Assembly: GCF_003584165.1 (NCBI RefSeq)
Contig: NZ_QXFJ01000031.1
Span: forward strand, 129,214-193,213
Reading direction: 5' to 3'
DNA: 64,000 nt
Source of the DNA: Flagellimonas aequoris
Lineage (GTDB): Bacteria; Bacteroidota; Bacteroidia; Flavobacteriales; Flavobacteriaceae
Part shown: positions 17,141-25,691 of the stretch, piece after piece
Layout of the letters: each line of letters opens with the position of its first letter
How positions within the stretch are numbered: the first letter of the stretch is position 1
The notes under the pieces: generated by a model
The model's database searches: none
What the model was told of the DNA's origin: nothing
Seen by the model: only the letters and a program-made list of their open reading frames with translations
Position numbers and translations under genes: made by a program

Positions 17141-19687
17141 ATGCAGCATTCCAGACGGTTAGAAGAATTTAAAAAGTCGGTAACCAACAAGTTCAACATA
17201 TACAATAGTTTGTTTTTGAGCTTGCCCTATAAAAATGTGGAAAACGTGGGCATTTTGATTCCTCTTTTGCTCGACCAGTGCGAGAAGGGACTTAAAGCAG
17301 GCAAGGAGCCTCAAGAGATTTTGGAGGTATTCTTTTCCAACTTCGTGAACATTGAGGATGAAAGGGAACGCTTGGATTTTATGTTCAGAATCATCCAGTA
17401 CGTGGAACGACAGGTAGTGCTCTATGATAGTGTGGAGGATGCCGCTTTCCCAAAACTGCAAAAATACAGTAACTCGTTGACCATCAAGGATTATTTTGAA
17501 TTGGTGAACAGGACCAAGAACTGGGACAAGGTATCCAAAAAACTGTCCACGTTTAGTGCCCGTATTGTACTGACGGCGCATCCAACACAGTTTTATACCC
17601 CGGCCGTGTTGGACATTATTGCGGAGCTTCGATCGCTGATCGACCATGACCAGATCTATGATATTGATGTGACCTTGCAGCAATTGGGTCTTACCTCGTT
17701 GATCAATGCCAAAAAACCCACTCCCTTGGATGAGGCCAAAAACATCATCTATATTCTCAGGAATACCTATTATGATGCTGTGGGAGAGCTTTACCAATAT
17801 GTGAAGAGCAATATCAAGGACGAGCACTTTGCCAATTATAACATTATCAAATTGGGCTTTTGGCCCGGAGGTGACCGAGATGGCAACCCATTCGTGACCG
17901 CCGATATCACAAGGCAAGTGGCCGATGAATTGCGTTTGACGTTGATGAAATGCTACTATAATGACCTAAAGGAGTTAAGGAAGAAGCTCACCTTTAAGGG
18001 GATGCAGGACGATTTGAACGAGTTGAGTGCAAAGCTCTACTTGGCCATGTTCGATGCCAAGGCCCCCATTTCATATGATGAGATCATTAACCATTTGGGT
18101 TCGGTAAGGGAAAAACTGATTTCGGACTACCATGAGCTATACTTGGATCTTTTGGATCAGTTTATTGATAAGGTCCATATCTTCAAGACCCACTTTGCCT
18201 CTTTGGACATCCGCCAAGATCACAGCAAACATAAATTGGCCGTGGAAACCATTCTGAAAAAACAAGGGGCCATCAAAGAAAGTCTGGAAGAACTCAAAGA
18301 AAAGGAATTGGTGCAGTGGTTATTGCAAAAAGAATTCAAACTGGATCCTGCGGACTACGATGAAGAAATCGTAAAGGATACCATTACCAATATCCAACAA
18401 CTCAAAGCAATTCAGGAACGAAATGGGGAAGATGGATGCAACCGTTACATCATCAGCAATTCTGAAGATATCTTTTCGGTATTGTTTGTCTTTGGATTGT
18501 TCAGATGGTGCGGTTGGGACGAAAAGGAAATCACCTTCGATATCATTCCGCTTTTTGAGACCATGAAAGGAATGGAAGTTTCCGAAGAGGTAATGCAGAC
18601 CTTGTTCGATATTCCTAAATATAGAAAACACCTCGAACGCCGAAACGAGACCCATACCATTATGCTCGGTTTTTCCGATGGAACCAAGGATGGTGGCTAT
18701 CTTAAGGCAAACTGGTCTATCTTGAAGACCAAGGAAACGTTGAGCAAGGTGTGCAAAAAGAACGGTATAAAAGCGGTCTTTTTTGATGGCAGGGGAGGGC
18801 CACCAGCTAGGGGAGGAGGCAAGACCCATAGGTTTTATGCGGCCCAGACCAAGGATGTGGCCAACCATGAAATTCAACTGACCATTCAGGGACAGACCAT
18901 TACCAGTACGTATGGGACCAAGGAGCAGTTCATCCACAATTCGGAGCAATTGCTCACCGCAGGTCTTAGCAACAATATTTATGGGAAAGAATTGGTAATG
19001 ACATCGGCCCAACGAAAATTGATGGAGGAACTTTCGGACCTGAGCTATGATAAGTATGATGCCCTAAAACAACATGAAAAGTTCATCCCGTATCTGGAGC
19101 ACCGAAGCACCTTAAAATATTATACGAAGGCCAATATTGGAAGTCGACCGGGGAAAAGGGGGAATAAGGCCAAGCTGACCCTTTCCGACCTTCGGGCCAT
19201 CTCTTTTGTGGGATCTTGGAGCCAGTTGAAGCAGAATGTGCCGGGATATTTTGGATTGGGATCGGCCATCCAAAAACTGAAAGAGGAAGGCAGATTGAAC
19301 GAGGTGAAAAAATTGTATCGGGAGGTTCCCTTTTTCAAAGCATTGATGCTCAATAGTATGATGTCTCTGGCCAAGACCAACTTTGATTTGACCAGTTATA
19401 TGAAGGAGGATCCCGAGTACGGTGAGTTTTGGGGAATCCTTCATAATGAGTACGAGTTGTCCAAAAAAATGCTGTTACAAATTTCTGGACTGAAAATTTT
19501 GATGGAAGACGAAGAGGTTTCGAGGGAATCGGTGAAGATCAGGGAGAAAATTGTGCTGCCACTGTTGGTGATCCAACAGAATGCCTTGTACCACATCACC
19601 CAGAAGTCGGAATATTTGGATCTGTACGAAAAAATAGTGACACGATCCCTTTACGGAAACATCAACGCCAGTAGAAATTCTGCCTAG
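17141..19687 (+). CDS. ppc: Phosphoenolpyruvate carboxylase
   Basis: Anaplerotic enzyme making oxaloacetate from PEP and bicarbonate. The 848-residue protein has the catalytic TAHPTQ motif (about 146-151), FWPGGDRDGNP, and the glycine-rich loop GRGGPPARGGG near residue 550. The C-terminus is RNSA, where the family typically ends (Q/R)NTG; the asparagine that contributes to aspartate binding in E. coli is kept but the last two residues differ. It lies just ahead of the glycosylase-like gene (11 bases) in the same direction. Length is slightly below that of the E. coli enzyme. Confidence 0.96.
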   Translation: MQHSRRLEEFKKSVTNKFNIYNSLFLSLPYKNVENVGILIPLLLDQCEKGLKAGKEPQEILEVFFSNFVNIEDERERLDFMFRIIQYVERQVVLYDSVEDAAFPKLQKYSNSLTIKDYFELVNRTKNWDKVSKKLSTFSARIVLTAHPTQFYTPAVLDIIAELRSLIDHDQIYDIDVTLQQLGLTSLINAKKPTPLDEAKNIIYILRNTYYDAVGELYQYVKSNIKDEHFANYNIIKLGFWPGGDRDGNPFVTADITRQVADELRLTLMKCYYNDLKELRKKLTFKGMQDDLNELSAKLYLAMFDAKAPISYDEIINHLGSVREKLISDYHELYLDLLDQFIDKVHIFKTHFASLDIRQDHSKHKLAVETILKKQGAIKESLEELKEKELVQWLLQKEFKLDPADYDEEIVKDTITNIQQLKAIQERNGEDGCNRYIISNSEDIFSVLFVFGLFRWCGWDEKEITFDIIPLFETMKGMEVSEEVMQTLFDIPKYRKHLERRNETHTIMLGFSDGTKDGGYLKANWSILKTKETLSKVCKKNGIKAVFFDGRGGPPARGGGKTHRFYAAQTKDVANHEIQLTIQGQTITSTYGTKEQFIHNSEQLLTAGLSNNIYGKELVMTSAQRKLMEELSDLSYDKYDALKQHEKFIPYLEHRSTLKYYTKANIGSRPGKRGNKAKLTLSDLRAISFVGSWSQLKQNVPGYFGLGSAIQKLKEEGRLNEVKKLYREVPFFKALMLNSMMSLAKTNFDLTSYMKEDPEYGEFWGILHNEYELSKKMLLQISGLKILMEDEEVSRESVKIREKIVLPLLVIQQNALYHITQKSEYLDLYEKIVTRSLYGNINASRNSA

Positions 19688-19698
19688 CGAAGAAAATC

Positions 19699-20391
19699 TT
19701 GGAATCCAAAGTTTTTCAGCACATACATCCCTATGAACCGTTTCTGTTCCCAGAAGCTACTAAACTCATCGTGGGGACTTTGCCACCGCCTCGTTTTACG
19801 ACAGGGGAGTTGAAAAAAGAGGATGTTGATTTCTGTTATGGGAGCTGTAATGGTATGCTCTGGCCTATTTTGGACCGAATCTTTGGTCTAGGGTTAAAAT
19901 ATGAGACCACGGCCGAGGCCATATCGCAACGTGAACAATTTCTTTTGAAACACAGGATAGGGGTCTGTGATATCGTCCAAAGTGCAGAGCGTACTAAAAT
20001 TGATGCTTCGGATTTGGGAATGCAGAATGCTGTGCTTCGTAATTTAATCGGTTATTTGCAGCAATATCAAAATATCGATACCCTCTTGTTCACTGGTGGT
20101 AATAGTAAAAATGGACCAGAATATTTCTTTCGGAAACAAGCGAAGGAACATGACATAAAATTGGATGTGGTATCCAATGAAGTACCCCGAATCCATCAAT
20201 TTAAATTGCCTGCCACTTCAAGCCAAGTAGTTGGGTACAGAATGGTAAAAACAGTTTCCTTAACCGCTCCTTCCGGAGCCGCCAACCGTGCCGTTGGCAG
20301 TTTGCAGGCATATAAGGATTTGAAAGATATGAATCCAAACTTTAGCACTTTTGATTTTAGGGTGATACAGTATCGCGAATTTTTCAAATAA
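19699..20391 (+). CDS. Uracil-DNA glycosylase-like family protein
   Basis: A 230-residue protein with features of the uracil-DNA glycosylase superfamily: IVGTLPPPRF near residue 22, CYGSCNGMLWPIL near 47, and a late LPATSSQ segment resembling the substrate-binding loop. These would place it with MUG-type enzymes, which excise damaged bases from DNA. The frame opens with TTG 11 bases after ppc; the next ATG lies beyond the conserved GTLPPPRF, so TTG was chosen. Enzymatic activity is not proven by the motifs. Confidence 0.72.
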   Translation: MESKVFQHIHPYEPFLFPEATKLIVGTLPPPRFTTGELKKEDVDFCYGSCNGMLWPILDRIFGLGLKYETTAEAISQREQFLLKHRIGVCDIVQSAERTKIDASDLGMQNAVLRNLIGYLQQYQNIDTLLFTGGNSKNGPEYFFRKQAKEHDIKLDVVSNEVPRIHQFKLPATSSQVVGYRMVKTVSLTAPSGAANRAVGSLQAYKDLKDMNPNFSTFDFRVIQYREFFK

Positions 20392-20494
20392 CACTGTGTT
20401 TAGTAGCCTTAGCAAAGATTTAAAATTTGTTTAAGGCAATTTTAAGACGGTTGCTGCGTATATATAACAATCACAAAACCTAAAAATCAAGAAA

Positions 20495-20677
20495 ATGAAA
20501 TCAATCCATAAGATTATCGGAGTTATTTGTGTTGTAATGCTTTTGGCTTCCTGTTCAGCCAATTACCATGCAAATAAAAATGGCATTCCGCCAGGTCAGG
20601 CCAAAAAAATAACAGGGGACCAGAGCGCCAAAGCATATGCTCCCGGTCAGCAAAAGAATAAGAACCACAACGAGTAA
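20495..20677 (+). CDS. Small lipoprotein with PPGQAKK motif
   Basis: A 60-residue protein. The first 20 residues form a lipoprotein signal ending in LLASC (Cys at 20), followed by a short, hydrophilic, Gly/Pro/Lys-rich tail with IPPGQAKK and a second, similar APGQQKNK. Short lipoproteins with this motif are common in Flavobacteriia; some databases name them quinol oxidase subunit 4, a name I would not rely on. It is followed by a strong hairpin terminator. Function unknown. Confidence 0.75.
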   Translation: MKSIHKIIGVICVVMLLASCSANYHANKNGIPPGQAKKITGDQSAKAYAPGQQKNKNHNE

Positions 20678-20694
20678 TTGTTTGCACAGAATAC

Positions 20695-20726
20695 AAAAAG
20701 CCGCCATGAATTCATGGTGGCTTTTT
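20695..20726. terminator. Bidirectional intrinsic terminator
   Basis: A 16-bp near-perfect stem (aaaaagccgccatgaa with its complement) with A- and T-runs on its two sides. It can end the small lipoprotein gene on plus and the M20 peptidase gene on minus, which converge here. Confidence 0.85.
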
Positions 20727-20746
20727 CATTTGGGAAATTTTTGTTT

Positions 20747-22243
20747 TTACTCCATGGTTGAAGACAGTATACCATAGAATGCCTTGATTCCATAGGCCAA
20801 CTGCCCAATCTTAACATTTTCGTTGGGGCTATGCTGGTTATTGTCTGGATTTACCACTGGAACTATAAAGGCCGGAATCTTCAATTCATTGATGAAAGGG
20901 GCAATGGGAACCGTTCCACCCATGGTTCTAATTTGGATGACATCTTTGTTAAAGGTATTTTTCAGTGTCTGTGTCAAAAACTGACCATAAGGGTTGTCCA
21001 AGTTGGTGCGGAACGCATCGGTAACGCTGCCTTCTTTTACAGTGACTATTTTATCGTATTGCATACGTTCTTCTTTGGAGGGTTCGTGGTCCAATACCTT
21101 AAAACCTTGTTTGGTAATATGGTCTTTGACCAATTTTTTTAATCGGTTTCCATCGGATTCAACTACCAAACGTAGGTCCAGTTCTGCCGTGGCACTTTCC
21201 GGTACAATGGTCCTGGCCTTGTCCCCAATCCAGGCAGAACCCAATCCCCTAATGTTCAAGGACGGATATTGTAACGCTTCCTGATAAAAACTGCCCACTT
21301 TTTCAGGGGTTTTGAATTGGAGTCTTTCGGCAATTTCGGCATCACTGTCCGGTACACTTTTCAAAATCCCCCTAGTCGCATCGTCAATGGTGATTCCATC
21401 ATAATACCCTGGGATAAGAACTCTTCCTTCCGCATCTTTCATGCTGGCCAGCAATTGGGACAATTGAAAACCGGGGCTTGGCGCATAATTCCCATAATGA
21501 CCACTGTGCTGGGGTTTAATGGGACCATATGTGGTCAAGGAAAGGGTTGTGATACCCCTACAACCATAAACCACGGTGGGCTCGCCCGAAGAATGCACCG
21601 GGCCATCCACGATCATCAAAAAATCCGCTTCCAACAACTCTCGATATTGTTTTACCGCTTTTGGTAAGGGTTTGCTGCTTTTTTCCTCTTCGCTGTCTAA
21701 AATGACTTTTACATTGAAAGGTATCTCCTTGCTATCTTTTTTTAGTAGATCGATGGTGTTCAACAGCATCACAATGGGAGATTTATCATCCGATGTGGAA
21801 CGACCGAAAAGTCGCCAATCATAGTTGATGTCGTCATCCAGTTCATCAAACGAGACTGTTTTGAAACCATCACCTTCGGGAACCTTCAGAACCATTTGAT
21901 AAGGATTGGGTTGATCCCATTTACTCGGATCTACGGATTGGCCATCCAAATGCATATAGATCAATAGCGTGGGTTTCTCATTGTTCATGGGCAAAGCCGC
22001 AAAGAACAAAGGCAGTCCATCTGTATCCAAAACAGCGGTGTTGAATCCGCGTTCCCCGAACTTTCGTTTCAACCACATGATATTTCTGTCAATATCATCA
22101 GGGTTCAAGGCATCGTTGGGGATGGCTATGAATTCCTGAAGTTCGTTGATAGCATCGGCCACTTGGGATTTTACAGCAACATCATCTTGGGCAAAAAGGG
22201 AAAATGAAAGTATAAGGGAAAGGAATGAAACGGTTTTTTTCAT
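20747..22243 (-). CDS. Exported M20-family metallopeptidase
   Basis: A 498-residue protein with a cleavable signal peptide (MKKTVSFLSLILSFSLFAQ). Residues expected for the two-zinc M20 site are present: HLDGQS near 98, DDKSPI near 150, the catalytic acid in DSEEEKSS near 183, and H in NNQHSPNENVKIGQL near the C-terminus. A dimerisation (lid) domain fills the middle. It probably acts as a dipeptidase or carboxypeptidase on external peptides. It lies 34 bases after trpA, with no terminator seen between, so some trp read-through is possible. Confidence 0.9.
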   Translation of the reverse strand: MKKTVSFLSLILSFSLFAQDDVAVKSQVADAINELQEFIAIPNDALNPDDIDRNIMWLKRKFGERGFNTAVLDTDGLPLFFAALPMNNEKPTLLIYMHLDGQSVDPSKWDQPNPYQMVLKVPEGDGFKTVSFDELDDDINYDWRLFGRSTSDDKSPIVMLLNTIDLLKKDSKEIPFNVKVILDSEEEKSSKPLPKAVKQYRELLEADFLMIVDGPVHSSGEPTVVYGCRGITTLSLTTYGPIKPQHSGHYGNYAPSPGFQLSQLLASMKDAEGRVLIPGYYDGITIDDATRGILKSVPDSDAEIAERLQFKTPEKVGSFYQEALQYPSLNIRGLGSAWIGDKARTIVPESATAELDLRLVVESDGNRLKKLVKDHITKQGFKVLDHEPSKEERMQYDKIVTVKEGSVTDAFRTNLDNPYGQFLTQTLKNTFNKDVIQIRTMGGTVPIAPFINELKIPAFIVPVVNPDNNQHSPNENVKIGQLAYGIKAFYGILSSTME

Positions 22244-22277
22244 GGGACAAAATAGGGTTCATTTTAAAACCTGAAAT

Positions 22278-23039
22278 TTAACGAATTTGACCCACAAAAC
22301 CACCGATTCCGTCCACCCCATTTTGTGTTAAATGTTTGATGAAAGCCGAACCAATGATGGCTCCCTTCGTATGTGATGTTGCCTGCTGAAAGGTTTGTGC
22401 ATTGCTGATCCCAAACCCAACAATTTGTGGATTTTTCAAATTCATGGCCGCAATGCGTTCAAAATAAGTGGATTGCTCCGGTCCGAAACCTTCCTTGGCC
22501 CCTGTGGTACTAGCCGAACTTACCATGTAGATGAATCCTTCCGAAGCATCATCAATGGCCCTGACCCGGGTATCACTGGTCTGTGGAGTGATTAAGAACA
22601 CATTGATCAAACCGTGTTTTTTGAATAGGGTTTCGTACTCTTTTTGATACACATCAAGGGGCAGATCGGGAAGAATAAGCCCATCGATACCGATTTCTTC
22701 GCATTTTTGGCAGAATGCCTCTACTCCATATTGTAGCACCGGATTGAAATACCCCATCAAAATCAGCGGAATGGAAACCGTTTTTCGGATATCCTTCAAT
22801 TGCTCGAAGAGCAGGGTTGTGGTCATCCCATTCTTTAAGGCAGCCGTGGAACTTGCTTGGATGGTGGGACCATCTGCCAAGGGGTCACTAAAGGGCAAAC
22901 CGATTTCGATGAGGTCCACGCCGTTTTGTTCCAAATCTTGGATGATTTTAACCGTATCGTTCAAAGTGGGATAACCCGCGGTAAAATATATGGAGAGGAT
23001 TTTTTTGTCCTCCTGCAGTTTTTGTTTGATTCTGTTCAT
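22278..23039 (-). CDS. trpA: Tryptophan synthase alpha chain
   Basis: Cleaves indole-3-glycerol phosphate to indole, passed to TrpB. A 253-residue TIM barrel with FTAGYPTLNDTV, LIEIGLPFSDPLADGPTIQ (catalytic Glu in EIGLPFSDP and Asp in ADGPTIQ) and VGFGISNAQT near the end. It is the last biosynthetic gene of the operon, separated from trpB by about 630 bases that hold a run of palindromic repeats and a GIY-YIG gene, an unusually long break since trpB and trpA normally abut. Confidence 0.97.
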   Translation of the reverse strand: MNRIKQKLQEDKKILSIYFTAGYPTLNDTVKIIQDLEQNGVDLIEIGLPFSDPLADGPTIQASSTAALKNGMTTTLLFEQLKDIRKTVSIPLILMGYFNPVLQYGVEAFCQKCEEIGIDGLILPDLPLDVYQKEYETLFKKHGLINVFLITPQTSDTRVRAIDDASEGFIYMVSSASTTGAKEGFGPEQSTYFERIAAMNLKNPQIVGFGISNAQTFQQATSHTKGAIIGSAFIKHLTQNGVDGIGGFVGQIR

Positions 23040-23056
23040 ATTAAAAATTCATTTTG

Positions 23057-23303
23057 TCATTCTTCATTAAGCTTGTCTTTATGGATTCCTGCTTTCGCAG
23101 GAATGACATTTTAGTTTTGATTTTTGTCATTCCACATTTGATGCAGAATCCACTTTCAACTCTATTTAAAGATCCCAGCTTTCGGGGAATGATATTTTAA
23201 TCCTTTGCTTGTTTTGTCATTTCGCACTTGATGCGGAATCCATTTTCAGCATTTTGTGGATTCCTGCTTTCGCAGGAATGACAATCAAGTCTTTCAATTA
23301 ATT
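23057..23303 (-). repeat. Cluster of palindromic repeats between trpA and the GIY-YIG module
   Basis: Several copies of short imperfect palindromes of two kinds alternate here. One has core ATTCCTGCTTTCGCAGGAAT (23085-23104 and about 23262-23281); the other has core TTCCGCACTTGATGCGGAA with variants near 23131-23150 and 23220-23240. Both kinds are framed by GTCATTCC on one side and GGATTCC/GGAATCCA on the other, and they alternate in orientation. A degenerate copy lies near 23165-23195. Together they fill almost the whole 292-base gap before trpA. Confidence 0.85.
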
Positions 23304-23665
23304 TGTCATTCCGCACTTGATGCGGAATCCATCAGTCATTCCATTCAATTGATAAATCCGACCACTTTGGGTTTTCTTTTTCAATCAGTTCTATTTTCCA
23401 CAGCCTTTTCCATTTTTTGAGCTGTTTTTCTCTCGAAATGGCATCATTCACATTATGGTACATTTCCAAATAGACCAAAACATCAAGACCATATTTTTTG
23501 GTAAATCCATCAATTAAACCTTGTTTATGCTCTAATATCCTTCGTTGAATATCGTTGGTGATACCTATGTACAAAGTCCCATTGGGTTTGTTGCTTAAAA
23601 TGTAGACATAATATTGATGAAAGTTCTTGATCATTTTTTGGATTCCTGCTTTCGCAGGAATGACA
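23304..23665 (-). mobile_element. Putative palindrome-bracketed GIY-YIG module 1
   Basis: The GIY-YIG gene is enclosed by two palindromes in inverted orientation. On the left, TGTCATTCC, 11 bases, GGAATCCA (23304-23331); on the right, TGGATTCC, 10 bases, GGAATGACA (23639-23665), which is the reverse complement pattern. The left repeat touches the stop codon of the gene and the right repeat lies 4 bases before its start, so the module is only 362 bases of gene plus repeats. It begins 5 bases after the trpB stop. That it moves, or once moved, as a unit is an inference. Confidence 0.5.
23332..23634 (-). CDS. Single-domain GIY-YIG nuclease
   Basis: A 100-residue protein consisting only of a GIY-YIG domain. 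YVYIL followed 11 residues later by YIG forms the signature, IQRRILEHKQG carries the conserved arginines, and AISREKQLKKWKR carries the metal-binding glutamate; N-P-x-W follows near the end. The family (COG2827 type) makes nicks or breaks in DNA, but the role of these small members is not established. The gene is flanked at both ends by inverted palindromes and sits inside the trp operon. The second copy at 29704-29994 shares motifs but is clearly divergent, so the two are not a recent duplication. Confidence 0.88.
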   Translation of the reverse strand: MIKNFHQYYVYILSNKPNGTLYIGITNDIQRRILEHKQGLIDGFTKKYGLDVLVYLEMYHNVNDAISREKQLKKWKRLWKIELIEKENPKWSDLSIEWND

Positions 23666-23670
23666 CCTAC

Positions 23671-24852
23671 CTATAATTTAAAATAGTCAATATAATTCTG
23701 TAAATCTTTATCTCCGCGACCGGAAAGGTTCACTACCACTACATCATCTTCGGCAAACTTTCGTTCTTTAAAAATAGCCAGGGCATGAGAGGACTCGATG
23801 GCTGGAATGATACCTTCCAATTTACAGAGGTCCAGACCGGCTTTCATGGCCTCGTCATCGGTGATGGAAATGAATTCCCCACGACCTGAAGTGTACAAAT
23901 GCGCATGCAAGGGTCCCACGCCTGGGTAATCCAAACCAGCAGAGATGGAGTAAGGTTCCGTGATCTGTCCGTCCGAGGTCTGCATCAACAAGGTTTTGCT
24001 CCCGTGGATAATACCCACCTTGCCCAACGCAGAAGTAGCGGCACTTTCCCCGGAATGAATGCCTTTTCCTGCGGCTTCCACAGCAATAATGCCTACTTCG
24101 GGAGTATCCAAGAAATGATAGAATGCCCCGGCAGCGTTGCTACCCCCGCCGACACAGGCCACCACAAAATCTGGGTTTTCACGACCTTCTTTTTCCAACA
24201 ATTGGGATTTGATTTCTTCAGAAATGACCGATTGAAATCGGGCCACCATGTCCGGATAAGGGTGCGGACCTACGACCGAGCCGATAATGTAATGCGTATC
24301 CACAGGATTGTTGATCCAATCGCGGATGGCCTCGTTGGTAGCATCCTTCAGGGTTTTACTACCTGATGTGGCTGGTCTCACCTCGGCTCCCAACATTTTC
24401 ATTCGGGCTACATTGGGTGCTTGGCGGGCTATGTCAATTTCGCCCATGTACACCACGCACTCAATACCCATCAAGGCGCAAACCGTTGCCGTGGCCACAC
24501 CATGCTGCCCCGCACCAGTCTCGGCAATGATGCGGTGCTTGCCCAACCTTTTTGCCATCAAAATCTGTCCGATGGTATTGTTGACCTTGTGAGCGCCGGT
24601 ATGGCAAAGGTCCTCCCGTTTCAGGTAAATTTTGGTGTTGTATTTTTTGGATAGGCGTTCTGCAAAATATAGGGGTGTGGGTCGGCCTACATAATCCTTC
24701 AACAATTGATGGAATTCTTCCTGAAAGGAAGGTTCCGCCATAATCCGAAGGTAATTCTGCCGAAGCTCCTCACAATTGGGATACAGCATTTCAGGGATGA
24801 AAGCTCCTCCAAATTCTCCGTAATAGCCTCGTTCATCAGCGTGATAGCTCAT
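23671..24852 (-). CDS. trpB: Tryptophan synthase beta chain
   Basis: PLP enzyme that condenses indole with serine to give tryptophan. 393 residues. The Schiff-base lysine is in LCHTGAHKVNNTIGQ (about 84-98), and the phosphate-binding CVGGGSNAAGAF lies near 233. ETGAGQHGVATA is the indole and catalytic glutamate region. Length and motifs are normal. It is followed by the GIY-YIG module instead of trpA. There are 53 unremarkable bases between trpF and trpB. Confidence 0.98.
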   Translation of the reverse strand: MSYHADERGYYGEFGGAFIPEMLYPNCEELRQNYLRIMAEPSFQEEFHQLLKDYVGRPTPLYFAERLSKKYNTKIYLKREDLCHTGAHKVNNTIGQILMAKRLGKHRIIAETGAGQHGVATATVCALMGIECVVYMGEIDIARQAPNVARMKMLGAEVRPATSGSKTLKDATNEAIRDWINNPVDTHYIIGSVVGPHPYPDMVARFQSVISEEIKSQLLEKEGRENPDFVVACVGGGSNAAGAFYHFLDTPEVGIIAVEAAGKGIHSGESAATSALGKVGIIHGSKTLLMQTSDGQITEPYSISAGLDYPGVGPLHAHLYTSGRGEFISITDDEAMKAGLDLCKLEGIIPAIESSHALAIFKERKFAEDDVVVVNLSGRGDKDLQNYIDYFKL

Positions 24853-24905
24853 ATCAAGTTACAATTATCAGTTATCAATGTACAGTTGCCATTTTTGGTT
24901 CCTGT

Positions 24906-25610
24906 TTAATCAGTTAAAAAATCGGAAAGCGATTTTTTGAACGCTTTCAATGATGGTATGTCTTTTAGTCCGGGTTCGATCTCGAATTTGCTGTTCACAT
25001 CTATGGCGAGGCAATATCGTGATGCTGGACTATTCAAAAATTCCTTTAGTTTCTCCACGGAATCCAATCCAATTCCCCCACTTAAAAAGAAGGGTTTGGT
25101 GGATGGATAATGTTCCAAAACGGACCAATCGAAAGTATATCCGTTACCTCCGGGCAATTTTCCTTTAGTGTCGAAAAGGAAATAATTACAAACGGATTCA
25201 TAATCTTTCAAGACTGAAAAATCAAAATTATCCTTGATGGAAAATACTTTGATGATTTGCAAATTTGTCAGGTCGAGCGGAGTCGAGACCTCATTTTCAT
25301 CATCAACTTTCTGGTTTCTCGACTGCGCTCGAAAAGACAGAAAGTTGGATTTTAATTGGGAACAATATGCAACACTTTCCGTACCATGAAGTTGTACGGC
25401 ATCCAATCCGTATTGGCTCACTTTTTCCAAGACCACTTCCAAAGGAGCATCCACAAATACGCCCACTTTTTTGATGGATTGCGGCAATTGCGGCATGTCT
25501 CCCTCAAAATAGCGTGAGGAAGGTTCCCAGAAAATAAAACCCATATAATCGGGGTGCAGTTGTGCCACCTCAATTGGGTTTTGGTTCATGCCACAAACTT
25601 TTAGTTTCAT
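24906..25610 (-). CDS. trpF: Phosphoribosylanthranilate isomerase with repeat-derived insertion
   Basis: Amadori rearrangement of phosphoribosylanthranilate. Start chosen at ATG before KLKVCGM (the catalytic Cys lies in this first strand); the frame opens 23 codons earlier, but that stretch is only translated palindromic repeat. The product is 234 residues, about 25 longer than usual. The excess is a single block (residues about 91-115, LSFRAQSRN to VSTPLDLT) encoded by a 75-bp inverted repeat pair. Around it the normal sequence continues: VQLHG, then NLQIIKVFSIKD, the catalytic Asp in FLFDTK, and FFLSGGIG. The insertion falls in a predicted surface loop before a barrel strand, so the enzyme may remain active. 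Confidence 0.93.
   Translation of the reverse strand: MKLKVCGMNQNPIEVAQLHPDYMGFIFWEPSSRYFEGDMPQLPQSIKKVGVFVDAPLEVVLEKVSQYGLDAVQLHGTESVAYCSQLKSNFLSFRAQSRNQKVDDENEVSTPLDLTNLQIIKVFSIKDNFDFSVLKDYESVCNYFLFDTKGKLPGGNGYTFDWSVLEHYPSTKPFFLSGGIGLDSVEKLKEFLNSPASRYCLAIDVNSKFEIEPGLKDIPSLKAFKKSLSDFLTD
25266..25340 (-). repeat. Inverted repeat pair inserted in frame in trpF
   Basis: Two arms, TGTCAGGTCGAGCGGAGTCG (25266-25285) and a near reverse-complement ending in CGCTCGAAAAGACAG (25340), are separated by about 22 bases. The family core TCGAGCGnAGTCGAGA is common in Flavobacteriia intergenic repeats. The total of 75 bases equals 25 codons, keeping the trpF frame open. Confidence 0.75.
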
Positions 25611-25622
25611 TTTTTGTTCTTG

Positions 25623-25690
25623 GTCATTTCGAACGAATGTGAGAAATCTAAATGGAGATTTCTCAATCGCTCCGCTCATTTCGAAATGAC
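25623..25690 (-). repeat. Palindromic repeat between trpC and trpF
   Basis: A 68-base palindrome: GTCATTTCGA at one end and TCGAAATGAC at the other, with a perfect inner stem GAGAAATCT / AGATTTCTC. It begins directly after the trpC stop codon and ends 12 bases before the trpF start, filling the gap completely. In RNA it would form a long stem in the operon message. Confidence 0.8.
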
Positions 25691-25691
25691 A

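Noticed and set aside
23057..23665. The repeated palindromes could be taken for a CRISPR array.
   Set aside because: Repeats alternate in orientation, vary in sequence, have irregular spacing and are palindromic throughout; there is no set of uniform unique spacers and no cas gene.
25611..25679. A 23-codon extension of trpF.
   Set aside because: It is translated palindromic repeat; KLKVCGM is the normal TrpF start.
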